Origin: JALHSW01 sp963720675
GTDB taxonomy: Bacteria; Actinomycetota; Acidimicrobiia; IMCC26256; PALSA-555
Length of the DNA stretch: 17,030 nucleotides
Assembly (NCBI GenBank): GCA_963720675.1
Contig: CAVRGH010000015.1
Coordinates: forward strand, 1 to 17,030
Reading direction: 5' to 3'
Within the stretch, counting starts at the first letter, position 1. The number at the start of each line of letters is the position of its first letter. The position numbers were made by a program, and so were the translations under genes. Under the pieces are notes generated by a model, which had not been told where the DNA came from, ran no database searches, and was given only the letters and a program-made list of their open reading frames with translations. Positions 1 through 7,176 of the stretch are shown in pieces.

Positions 1-314
1 GCAGTGGCCGAGACCCCGAGCGCGTCGTCGATCGCGGCACCATCGACCGCGGAACGCAGGGCGTCGAAGTGGGCTGCCCATCGGTAGTCGAACTCCGGGC
101 CGGCGTCGGAGTAGCCGAATCCCGGCTGTTCGAGCATCGTCACGGTGTAGCTCGCGCCGAGCGAGGTGAATGCTTCGGACCAGAGCTCCAGTGGGTCGCC
201 ACAGTCGGTCACGATCAGGAGCTCCGGGCCGTCGCCGCCGCGCCAGGCGCGCACGGAGGCACCACGGGTTGCGATCACCTGCTCGGTGGCCCCGGGAGGC
301 GGTTCCGCGGGCAC
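1..314 (-). CDS. Alpha/beta hydrolase, N-terminal part (cut by window edge)
   Basis: The minus strand is open from a GTG at 314 to the window edge, about 104 residues. The translation has the opening strands of an alpha/beta hydrolase: a beta strand reading PELLIVTD, then a segment ending EQPGFGYSDAG, which matches the common PGFGxSD turn after strand 4. The nucleophile elbow (GxSxG) and the other catalytic residues would lie beyond the edge, so activity cannot be judged. The usual His-Gly of the oxyanion loop after strand 3 reads DCGD here, which is atypical. The GTG lies only 6 bases after the stop of the upstream enoyl-CoA hydratase, so the two are probably co-transcribed. No clear Shine-Dalgarno sequence is visible, so the start is tentative. 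Esterase, epoxide hydrolase or C-C hydrolase roles are all possible. Confidence 0.6.
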   Translation of the reverse strand, partial: MPAEPPPGATEQVIATRGASVRAWRGGDGPELLIVTDCGDPLELWSEAFTSLGASYTVTMLEQPGFGYSDAGPEFDYRWAAHFDALRSAVDGAAIDDALGVSAT

Positions 315-320
315 GGTGGA

Positions 321-1055
321 TCACTCGCGCCGCGGTCGGAGCCCGAACAGCTCGACCTGGGCCCGGAGCTCGCGTGCGATCTCTTCGTCGACCGCAGCGT
401 CGGTGAGCGCGTCGACGAGCTCCTTCGAGCGACGTACGGCCTCGGTCGAGCCGGCCGCCAGCGCCCGGGCGAGCGCGATCGCCGCCTCATCGAGATGGTC
501 GGAAGGAACGATCTCGCCGACGATTCCCCAGGCCAACGCGGTCTCCGCGTCGATCGGCGTGCCCGTCATCACCAGCCGCTTCGTTCGTTCCGGACCTGCG
601 AGCGCGTGGAGGATCGCGATGCCGCCCACGTCGGGAACGATGCCGTAGCCGACCTCTGGGAGCCCGAGACGAGCATCGGTGGACGCGACCCGGAGGTCCG
701 CGTGCAAGGCGAGCTCGAAGGCGCCACCGAGCACCCAGCCCTTGAGTGCGGCGACGATGGGCTTGCCGGCCCGCCGGAGTCGCAATGCCTCGCGCTGCTC
801 TCGCAGGATGAACGCGAAGTCGCTCTCACCGGTTGCGCGTCGGCCGAGCTGCGTCGTGTCGCGACCCGACGAGAACGATTCGCCCTCGCCCCGCAGCAGC
901 ACGCAGCGGACCTCGGTGTCGGCGAACAGCTCCCCGAGTGCCACGCGCCACTCCCCGAGGAGCTCGTCGCTGAGCGCGTTGTGCTTTGCCGGCCGGTTGA
1001 ACGAGAGCACACCGACCCCGTCGGTGATGTGCTGCGTCACCAGTTGACTCGCCAT
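321..1055 (-). CDS. Enoyl-CoA hydratase/isomerase (crotonase) family protein
   Basis: This 244-residue protein has the full crotonase layout. It shows an N-terminal strand with SFNRPAKHNAL, the CoA/oxyanion segment FSSGRD (about 61-66), the second oxyanion segment LGGAFELAL (about 109-117) and LGLPEVGYGIVPDVGG (about 130-145). Both glutamates of classical enoyl-CoA hydratases, equivalent to E144 and E164 of the rat mitochondrial enzyme, appear present as E114 and E134, so true hydratase activity on a 2-enoyl-CoA is plausible. The ATG at 1055 was chosen over upstream in-frame codons because the homologous region starts there and a GAGG (1063-1066) sits 7 bases upstream. It is divergent from the 1151 gene and followed at 6 bases by the alpha/beta hydrolase. 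The physiological substrate cannot be deduced. Confidence 0.88.
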   Translation of the reverse strand: MASQLVTQHITDGVGVLSFNRPAKHNALSDELLGEWRVALGELFADTEVRCVLLRGEGESFSSGRDTTQLGRRATGESDFAFILREQREALRLRRAGKPIVAALKGWVLGGAFELALHADLRVASTDARLGLPEVGYGIVPDVGGIAILHALAGPERTKRLVMTGTPIDAETALAWGIVGEIVPSDHLDEAAIALARALAAGSTEAVRRSKELVDALTDAAVDEEIARELRAQVELFGLRPRRE

Positions 1056-1150
1056 CGCACGGCCTCGTCGACGCGTCACGGACGGAAACGGTTCGTGGTG
1101 CGAATCGCGCGATGAACGTACCATTCGCCTCGCACGAGCGAGGGGGACCG
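1056..1150. promoter_or_regulatory. Divergent intergenic region with a hairpin over an RBS
   Basis: These 95 bases separate the minus-strand crotonase from the plus-strand gene at 1151 and must hold both promoters; no convincing -35/-10 pair was found. A short perfect hairpin lies at 1128-1143: CCTCGC, a 4-base loop ACGA, then GCGAGG. Its 3' arm runs into the AGGGGG ribosome binding site (1141-1146) of the gene starting at 1151, so the structure could partly mask that site. A short stem of this kind can arise by chance in such GC-rich DNA. Confidence 0.4.
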
Positions 1151-2161
1151 ATGGGGATCGAGGAGAAGCGCCGTGCTCGAGGGGAGCGCCTCGACGGCGT
1201 CGACTCGAAGCCGGACGTCGATGCGTTCGAGCCACGGAGCGACGACTACGGGCGGCGCGCCCGCACGTTCGACGGTCTCGGGTTCCAGACCGGATGGTTG
1301 TGGGCCGGGGTGACCGCCGAGGATGGCCGACGCTACACGCTGCTGCGCGAGCACCAGATCGGCTGCACGTACCTGTACTACGGACTCGAGATCGCGCCCA
1401 CCATCTGGTCGAATCCCGTCGTCCGCCACGCCACCATCCCCGGCGTCGACGACCTCTACTGCGGTGCCGTGCGCTACGAGGCCGACGGGGACGCCCACTC
1501 GTTGCGCTCGACGAACCCGCTCTATCCCTCGATGTCCGTGTCGCTCGCTCCGGCGGGCCACACCTGGCGCGAGGCCGACTGGATGGACGTGGCCATGGAG
1601 CCGCTCGGGGTCGCGATGCGGTACCGCTGTCCGGGGCAGCCCGATGACTTCGGGTACACGAGTCAGATCTGCCGGGTCACCGGGAGCGTCGACGGTCAGG
1701 CCGTCCGTGGCTTCGGCGGCTACGACCGCTACTACGGCGAGCACGGCGTGGTCTGGGGTCAGAGCAAGGGCTTTCGGTTCCTCGAGGAGCTGTGGTGGGT
1801 CTGGGCCGGCGAGCACGCCGACGGACGCCAGGAGCACGGCATCGCGATCACCGGCCCCGGGGAGTTCCGCGTCGGGTTCTTCCACCGGGATGGCGAGGAT
1901 CCGGTTGCGGTCAACGAGCTCGCCGCCGAGGTCGAGTGGGAGGAGCGCGACGGGCGCCGTCTCCCGGTGGCCGCCACCTTGGGCTTCGGCGGCCGCCAGT
2001 TCGAGTATCGGGCGACCGGGAACGTGACCATCCCCGGTGCCGACCTCTTCATCAACTGGGTGCACGGTGAGCTGACCGAGGTCGGGAGTGAGTGGCCCGC
2101 CGAGCGATTCAGCTGGCTCGAGTTCTTCAAGCACCTCGCGACGCCGGCGGATCCGGGGTGA
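1151..2161 (+). CDS. Uncharacterised Trp/Tyr-rich protein, possibly a lipocalin-like beta fold
   Basis: The 336-residue product has no motif that I can tie to a known enzyme. It is soluble, with no signal peptide or membrane segment. It is rich in Trp, Tyr and Gly in alternating strand-like stretches such as YLYYGLEIAPTIWSNP, GGYDRYYGEHGVVWGQ and ELWWVWAGEHADG, which suggests a mostly beta protein with an aromatic pocket, perhaps a tandem lipocalin-like fold (as in CrtC/AttH-type or DUF7064/7065-type proteins). This is a weak resemblance, not an identification. The ATG at 1151 is preferred to the in-frame ATG at 1112 because AGGGGG (1141-1146) lies just upstream, whereas 1112 has no ribosome binding site. 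Its stop overlaps the start of the PPOX gene (GTGA), so the two are translationally coupled. A role in binding or modifying a hydrophobic compound would fit the neighbourhood but is inference. Confidence 0.75.
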   Translation: MGIEEKRRARGERLDGVDSKPDVDAFEPRSDDYGRRARTFDGLGFQTGWLWAGVTAEDGRRYTLLREHQIGCTYLYYGLEIAPTIWSNPVVRHATIPGVDDLYCGAVRYEADGDAHSLRSTNPLYPSMSVSLAPAGHTWREADWMDVAMEPLGVAMRYRCPGQPDDFGYTSQICRVTGSVDGQAVRGFGGYDRYYGEHGVVWGQSKGFRFLEELWWVWAGEHADGRQEHGIAITGPGEFRVGFFHRDGEDPVAVNELAAEVEWEERDGRRLPVAATLGFGGRQFEYRATGNVTIPGADLFINWVHGELTEVGSEWPAERFSWLEFFKHLATPADPG

Positions 2162-2619
2162 GCATCCGCCTCTCCGAGGACGAGGCCTGGGCCTTCCTGG
2201 CGGCGGGCCACACGGGTGTGCTGACGACCCTGCGCGCGGATGGTCGGCCGGTCAGCCTGCCGGTGTGGTTCGTGGTGCTGGATCGGGTGATCTACACCCA
2301 GACGCCGGCAGGCGCGAAGAAGGCGGCGCGCGTGCGACGCGACTCGCGTGCTGCCTTCCTGGTGGAGACCGGGACCCGATGGACCGAGCTCAGCGCGGTC
2401 CACGTCGAAGGACGCGCGGAGATCGTCAGCGACGCCGACGAGGCGGCGCGCGCGAGCGCTGCGCTCGATCAGAAGTACGCGGCGTTCGGCATGCCTCGAG
2501 CCGAGGTGCCGGATGCGACCAAGCAGCACTACCGGGCTCCGGCCGTCATCCGGATCATCCCCGACGGCAAGGTGCTCACCTGGGACAACGCGCGAGTGCG
2601 GCTCCGAAAGGAGCGCTGA
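2158..2619 (+). CDS. Pyridoxamine 5'-phosphate oxidase (PPOX/FDOR) family split-barrel protein
   Basis: The product is 153 residues, the usual size for small split-beta-barrel flavin or F420 proteins. It opens with the typical helix LSEDEAWAFLAAGHTGVL. Next come TTLRADGRPVSLPVWFVVLD, with the conserved G-P-strand, then IYTQTPAGAKKAARVRRDSRAAFLVE, the phosphate-binding K/R region, and VHVEGRAEIV. Actinobacterial members of this family (FDOR-B) often use F420 or FMN to reduce enoate-type substrates; others only bind cofactor. Which one applies cannot be read from sequence alone. The start is a GTG at 2158 overlapping the previous stop by four bases, with GGCGGA (2146-2151) upstream. It is probably the second gene of a two-gene operon and converges on the gene ending at 2648. 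Confidence 0.85.
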   Translation: MSIRLSEDEAWAFLAAGHTGVLTTLRADGRPVSLPVWFVVLDRVIYTQTPAGAKKAARVRRDSRAAFLVETGTRWTELSAVHVEGRAEIVSDADEAARASAALDQKYAAFGMPRAEVPDATKQHYRAPAVIRIIPDGKVLTWDNARVRLRKER

Positions 2620-2653
2620 CCCGCCGCCCTCGCCGGGCCCGTGAACGTCAGCG
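2614..2653. terminator. Inverted repeat between convergent genes, possible bidirectional terminator
   Basis: A perfect 7-bp inverted repeat, CGCTGAC (2614-2620) and GTCAGCG (2647-2653), encloses the 28-base gap between the convergent PPOX and PaaG-like genes and includes both stop codons. The loop is long (26 bases) and there is no T-rich tract, so it is not a textbook intrinsic terminator. A role in ending or insulating the two converging transcripts is inferred. Confidence 0.25.
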
Positions 2654-3451
2654 TCCCCCGAAGTCGGGTGGCCGCTTCTCGACGAAGGCCTGCAGGCCTT
2701 CTTTGAAGTCGGGGCTCCGCACCGCGAGCTCCTCGGCCATCGCCTCTTCGTCGAGCGCTCGGTCGAGCGAAGCCTCGAGCGAGCTGTGCACGAGGGACTT
2801 GGTGAGCCCGACGGCCACCGTCGGGGCATTCGCGAGGCGGGTCACCAGCTCGTTCGACGCAGCTTCGAGATCGTCGTCGTCGACGAGGCGGGTGATCAGC
2901 CCCCAGTCGTAGGCCTGGGCCGCGTCGACGGGTTCACCGAGCAGCAAGAGCTCCTTGGCCCGGGCGACGCCGATCAGACGCGGGAGGAGGAAGGTCCCAC
3001 CAGAGTCGGGAGTCAGCGCGCGCGCGACGAAGGACTCGGAGAAACGAGCCGTTCGCGAGGCCACCACGAAGTCGGCCGCCAGGGCCAGGTGACAGCCGAC
3101 GCCGGCGGCGTGGCCACGCACCGACGCGATGACCGGCAGCTGACAGTCCCAGAGGGCACGCACGAGACGGTGAGCACCACTGGCGAGACCGCGTCGCACG
3201 TGGCCGGTTCGCGGTCGGCGCGGCGGCGCCACGTTCACCGACGGGAGATCGATCCCCGCACAGAAGTGCTCTCCGGTGCCCGCGATCACGATGACTCGGG
3301 TCATGTCGTCGGTCATCGCATGGGTGACGGCATCGGCGAACAGGTGGAGACCGGGCTCGGTGATCGCGTTGCGAACCGCGGGCCGATCGATCGTGAGCCG
3401 GAGCACGCTCTCGATGGACTCGATGCGGACGCCGGCGTCGGGTGGGCTCAC
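2648..3451 (-). CDS. PaaG-like enoyl-CoA hydratase/isomerase
   Basis: The product is a 267-residue crotonase. The oxyanion segments are HFCAGIDLP (about 62-70) and GHAAGVGCHLALAADFVVAS (about 113-132). The glutamate of classical hydratases is replaced by H121, and the second glutamate position is also lost. Instead it has LTPDSGGTFLLPRLIG (about 146-161), as in PaaG-type 2-(1,2-epoxy-1,2-dihydrophenyl)acetyl-CoA isomerases and related enoyl-CoA isomerases, where the Asp (here D149) is the key acid/base. The C-terminus (RSPDFKEGLQAFVEKRPPDFGG) also resembles PaaG. Double-bond or ring isomerisation is therefore more likely than hydration. No other phenylacetate (paa) genes are present, so PaaG itself is not claimed. 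The GTG start overlaps the stop of the upstream acyl-CoA dehydrogenase (GTGA), which makes this the last gene of a three-gene operon. Confidence 0.85.
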   Translation of the reverse strand: MSPPDAGVRIESIESVLRLTIDRPAVRNAITEPGLHLFADAVTHAMTDDMTRVIVIAGTGEHFCAGIDLPSVNVAPPRRPRTGHVRRGLASGAHRLVRALWDCQLPVIASVRGHAAGVGCHLALAADFVVASRTARFSESFVARALTPDSGGTFLLPRLIGVARAKELLLLGEPVDAAQAYDWGLITRLVDDDDLEAASNELVTRLANAPTVAVGLTKSLVHSSLEASLDRALDEEAMAEELAVRSPDFKEGLQAFVEKRPPDFGGR

Positions 3452-4596
3452 GAGGCACCACCCTCGCGCGCGTCCTCGAGCACGATGGCCGCCAGTCGCT
3501 CGCGGTGCACCGCCGAGTCACCGAGCAGCGCCGCGTCGAGCGTGGTCCGCTTCAGGTAGAGGTGGCAGTCGTGCTCCCAGGTGAAGCCGATCCCACCGTG
3601 CACCTGGACGGCATCTCCCGCAACCTGCACCGCCGCGTCCCGTGCGTACGACGCGGCGACGGTGACCGAGCGCCTCGCGCTTGCCGGATCGGCATCGACC
3701 GCCTCGGCAGCACCCTCGACGGCTACCGAGGCCGCCTCGGCACGCACGAACATGTTGGCGAGCATGTGCTTGACCGCCTGGAACGATCCGATGGTCCGGC
3801 CGAACTGGACGCGCTCCTTCGCGTACTCGACTGAGAGCGCGAGCACCGCGCGGGCCGCTCCCACCGCGTCGGCGGCGAGCAGGACGAGGGCCCGGTCGAC
3901 GAGCGCGTCGATCGTGTCGGCACGGTCTTCGCGGCCCCCGAGGAACGCGTCGGCCGCGACTGCGACTCGCTCGAACCGGACGGTCGCGAGACGGCGGGTC
4001 CGATCGACCGTCGGCGCCGGCTCGACGGTGAGACCCGTCGCTCCGCGCTCCACCGTGACGAGACGCGTGTGGTCACCATCACGGGCGGCGACCACGAAGA
4101 CCTGCGCCAGGTGCGCGTCCGGGACGAATCCCGCGACTCCGTCGAGGTGCACGCGGCCGCCGTCGTCGCCGACGGCGACGTCGAGGAGATCGTGGTCGAG
4201 CCGCCCCGATGGGCCGGTGAGCGCTGCGGTTCCGGTCGCATCGGCGGCCATCAACGCCGGAAGCCAGCGGGCACGTTGGCGGTCGTCGCCGGCCAGGACC
4301 AGCGCGGACGTCGCGAGCACGGCACTGGAGAAGAACGGCCCCGGCGTCAGGTGGCCACCGAGCTCCTCGGCCACCACGACGGCCTCGGCGAGACCGGCAC
4401 CGGCTCCGCCGTCGGCCTCGGGGACGAGGAGGCCCAGCCACCCGAGCTGCGCCATCTGAGCGGTGAGCGCGACCTCGATACCGCTGTCGTCGGCGATCAG
4501 CTCGCGCACCCGCGCCGAAGACGATGCGCGGTCCAGGAACGCCCGAGCCGTCGCGGCGAGCTCGTCGCGCTCGTCGGTGGTGAGCGGCGCGCTCAT
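3448..4596 (-). CDS. Acyl-CoA dehydrogenase, FadE28/29-like partner subunit
   Basis: The product is 382 residues with the acyl-CoA dehydrogenase fold: an N-terminal helical domain (LGWLGLLVPEADGGAGAGLAEAVVVAEELGG, about 51-81), a middle beta domain, and a C-terminal helical domain with RVQFGRTIGSFQAVKHMLA (about 262-280) and VQVHGGIGFTWEHDCHLYLKR (about 331-350). The middle domain lacks the usual CxxFTEPxAGSD flavin-binding signature, and the HGGIGxTWEHDxHLYxKR ending is typical of the smaller partners of heteromeric actinobacterial enzymes such as FadE28/FadE29 of cholesterol side-chain degradation. The ATG at 4596 overlaps the stop of the neighbouring acyl-CoA dehydrogenase (ATGA), so tight co-expression and a mixed complex are likely. 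It should introduce a 2,3 double bond in a CoA ester; the substrate is unknown. Confidence 0.88.
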   Translation of the reverse strand: MSAPLTTDERDELAATARAFLDRASSSARVRELIADDSGIEVALTAQMAQLGWLGLLVPEADGGAGAGLAEAVVVAEELGGHLTPGPFFSSAVLATSALVLAGDDRQRARWLPALMAADATGTAALTGPSGRLDHDLLDVAVGDDGGRVHLDGVAGFVPDAHLAQVFVVAARDGDHTRLVTVERGATGLTVEPAPTVDRTRRLATVRFERVAVAADAFLGGREDRADTIDALVDRALVLLAADAVGAARAVLALSVEYAKERVQFGRTIGSFQAVKHMLANMFVRAEAASVAVEGAAEAVDADPASARRSVTVAASYARDAAVQVAGDAVQVHGGIGFTWEHDCHLYLKRTTLDAALLGDSAVHRERLAAIVLEDAREGGAS

Positions 4597-5806
4597 CCCG
4601 ATGCCGGCTCGCGTGGCAGCCCGAGCACTCGTTCGCCGATCACGTTGCGCTGGATCTCGCTCGTGCCGCCCGCGATCGTCCAGGTCCAGGACCCGATGTG
4701 GTCCATCAGCCAGTCGCCCGACGTCCAGCTGCACGCGAACGGCCGACCGTGATCGACCTGTGCGGGCATCCCGCGCACGCGGACCCCGAGGTCGGTCAGC
4801 GACTGGAGGAGCTCGCTGTAGAAGAGCTTGACGATGGAGGCCTCGGGCCCGAGGTTCCCGCGACCGAGCAGGTTCCGGAACATGCGTGCCGCGAGCAACC
4901 CCAGGATCTCGACATCGGCGGCCCGCCGCGCCAGCTCCTGACGGAGGGAGTCATCCTCGGCAGCCATGCGACCGCCGCCGATCGGCGTGACGAGCATCTC
5001 GCGGCCGAGCCGATCGAGCGCTTCGACGAGTCGTTCGTGGAGCTCGATCACCGCCGAGCCGCGCTCGTTCGTGAGTGTGGTCTGGGCGATGTGCCAGCCC
5101 TCACCCTCCTCGCCGAAGCGGTTGGTGGCCGGGATGCGCACATCGGTGAGGAAGATCTCGCAGAACTCGGCGTCGCCCGTGGCCTGCCGGATCGGCCGAA
5201 TCTCGATGCCGGGGCTCGAGAGGTCGAGCATGAAGTACGAGATGCCCTTGCGCTTCGGCGCGTCGGGGTCGGTGCCGCGAGCAGCAGGCACCACTGGGCA
5301 TGGTTCGCCATGCTCGACCAGATCTTCTGACCGTTCACGACGTAGTCGTCCCCGTCGCGCGTCGCACACGTCTGGAGTGACGCGAGGTCGGAGCCCGCAT
5401 TGGGTTCGGAGAATCCCTGGCACCAGATGTCGCCGTCGAGGATCCCGGGGAGCAGGCGCTGCTGGTCGGTGCTCCCGTGTTCCATGAGCGTCGCCCCGGC
5501 GTGGTTCAGCGAGATCATGTGCACACGGAGCTCGGGAGCCTTCGCCCGCGCCATCTCCTGTTGGATCACGATCTGCTCGGCGAGGCTGTTGCCCCCGCCG
5601 CCGAAGTGGCGCGGCCAGTGGGGAACGAGGTAGCCGCCGGTCCCCAGGGTGCGCACCCACCCGCAATGGAAGCGGACGAACTCGTCGGGGGTCGCGCCGG
5701 CGAGCTGCGCCTCCCAGTCGGGTGGCACGTGCTCGGCCAGCCACGCGCGAACCTCCGCCCGGAAGGCGGCGAGCTCGGGTGTCTCGTGGGCCCCCAGGCT
5801 GCTCAC
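4593..5806 (-). CDS. Acyl-CoA dehydrogenase, reading frame broken by one-base loss
   Basis: This is a full-length acyl-CoA dehydrogenase of about 404 residues if one missing base is restored. The first frame runs from the GTG at 5806 to residue 177 (SSMANHAQWCLLLA). The sequence then continues without loss in another frame as GTDPDAPKRKGISYFMLDL down to the stop at 4593. The break is at about 5276-5279 and fits a single deleted base. Visible motifs are CQGFSEPNAGSD (about 129-140, flavin binding), VVNGQKIWSSMA, and near the C-terminus IAGGTSEIQRNVIGERVLGLPRE. The Glu found at the YEGT position of medium-chain enzymes is Gly here, so the catalytic base must sit elsewhere, as in other families. 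The GTG has GGAG (5814-5817) 7 bases upstream. It is the first gene of the minus operon and the likely partner of the adjacent dehydrogenase. Confidence 0.82.
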
Positions 5807-5963
5807 ACGACCGCTCCGTTTCCCGAGGTCCGCCTCCACGGTCGTGGAGGCGTCCCGATCCCGCCGGTGGCGAGCGACCGTATCCTATGTATCCTCTAAC
5901 TGATTCGGGAGAGCTCGATTCTGGATCCTGGTTCGGGATCCTCGGTGAGCAAGGGGGAGCACG
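5807..5963. promoter_or_regulatory. Divergent control region between the two main operons
   Basis: These 157 bases lie between the minus dehydrogenase operon and the long plus P450 operon and should contain both promoters. They include the least GC-rich stretch seen nearby (about 5880-5920). Visible elements are two copies of GTATCC nine bases apart (5880-5894), two near-identical ten-mers TGATTCGGGA and TGGTTCGGGA (5901-5910 and 5929-5938), and two GGATCC copies (5923-5928 and 5936-5941). The P450 ribosome binding site AAGGGGGAG is at 5951-5959. The octamer ACCGTATC (5877-5884) also occurs in the divergent region upstream of the DUF35 gene (14317-14324). No single regulator site can be assigned. 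Confidence 0.4.
5831..5852. repeat. Perfect 9-bp stem, 4-base loop hairpin in an operon leader
   Basis: CGCCTCCAC (5831-5839), loop GGTC, and GTGGAGGCG (5844-5852) form a perfect hairpin 25 bases upstream of the GTG start of the minus acyl-CoA dehydrogenase operon. Read on the minus strand it would form in the 5' leader of that transcript. No T tract follows, so it is not a clear terminator. A leader stability element, attenuator or protein site are possible readings. Confidence 0.5.
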
Positions 5964-7176
5964 GTGACGGGCAAGCCCGCGACGGATGCGCCTCGCTATG
6001 ACCCGCTCGAACCGGGCCAGGCCGCGGATCCGTACCCTCGCTACGCGCAGCTCCGGGCCCTCAATCCCGTGTCGGACTCGATGCCGGGCTTCGTCTTCCT
6101 CGCCCGCCACGCCGATTGCGCGTCGGCGCTGCGCGATGCGGGGACGTTCTCGAGCTCGCTCGGCATGCGGATCCACGGCCAACAGCTCGACGAGGAGGAC
6201 CAGGCCATCAACGAGATGGACGCGCCGCGACACACGAAGGTTCGCCGACTGCTGATCGCGGCCTTCAGCCCGGCGTCGGTCAACGCCCTCGAGCCATCGG
6301 TCGTCGCGCTTCGCGCGGCGGCTGGTCGACGAGATCCCGTCGTCGGGCGAAGCCGATCTCGTGCCCGCGCTGACGGTTCCCCTGCCGGTGACGGTCATCG
6401 CCGGGATGCTCGGGATCCCGCCCGAGGACCGCGGCGACTTCAAGCGCTGGAGCGACGACATCATGATCAACGGTGTCTACGGGCGCGACGGGATCGCCAC
6501 GCTGCCCGAGTTCCACGCCTACCTCGATGCGCAGATCGAGGCGCGTCGAGCCGCGAGCGACCCGCCCGACGACCTGCTCACGCGCCTGGTGCACGCCGAG
6601 ATCGACGGTGCCCGCCTGAACCCGCGCGAGATCCGCACGCAGGTGCGGTTCCTCGTGATGGCCGGCAACGAGACGACGACGAACCTGATCGGCAACACGC
6701 TCTACGAGCTGCTGCGGCGCCCCGGCCTCTGGACCCGGGTCGGCCGCGACCGCGGGCTGGTGCCCGTCGCCGTGGAGGAGACCTTGCGCTACAACGCGCC
6801 GGTTCAGTTCCTTCCCCGCACCTGCGTTGCCGACACCGAGGTGGCCGGCACCGCGATCGCCCCGGGGCAGCGAGTGCTCGTGGGCCTCGGGAGCGCGAAC
6901 CGTGACGAGCGGGCGTTCGAGCATGCGGCGGAGTACTCGCTCGATCGGGGGCTCGACATCCCGCACCTCACGCTCGGGCTCGGTCCGCACTTCTGCATCG
7001 GCGCCGCGCTCGCGCGCATGGAGGCGCGCGTGGCGCTCGACGCATTGCTCGACCGGTTCCCGGAGCTCGAGCTCTCGGTGGGGTTCGAGTACGAGAAGGC
7101 CCCCATGATGATGGTGCGGGGACCGCAACGCCTGAGTGTCCGCTGCAACCAGTCTCCTCGGGAGGAGCCCACCTGA
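5964..7176 (+). CDS. Cytochrome P450, reading frame broken by one-base insertion
   Basis: This is a soluble bacterial P450 of about 403 residues once one extra T at 6310-6311 is removed. Without that T the frame reads VVALARRLVDEIPSSGEADL straight through the join. Landmarks, in corrected numbering, are the C-helix region MDAPRHTKVRRLLIAAFSP, the I-helix oxygen-activation motif AGNETT (about 233-238), the K-helix ExxR as E272-TL-R275, and the haem loop LGLGPHFCIGAALAR with Cys344 as iron ligand. The first Phe of the usual FGxGxHxC loop is Leu here. It would hydroxylate or otherwise oxidise a hydrophobic substrate with electrons from a ferredoxin and reductase, neither of which is encoded in the window. 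The GTG start has AAGGGGGAG at 5951-5959. It is the first gene of the plus operon; its stop overlaps the next ATG. The CYP family cannot be assigned by eye. Confidence 0.88.

Noticed and set aside
69..1115. Long plus-strand open frame opposite the crotonase
   Set aside because: Its translation is Arg/Gly-rich with no family motifs, and the opposite strand encodes a complete crotonase with both catalytic glutamates. It is a GC-rich shadow frame.
1076..2134. Long minus-strand open frame opposite the gene at 1151
   Set aside because: The plus strand has a ribosome binding site, four-base coupling to the next gene and natural composition. The minus translation is low-complexity Val/Asp/Pro-rich sequence with no motif.
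2648..3451. Calling the crotonase true PaaG of phenylacetate degradation
   Set aside because: The PDSGG and C-terminal motifs resemble PaaG, but no other paa genes are present, and the family includes isomerases of other pathways.
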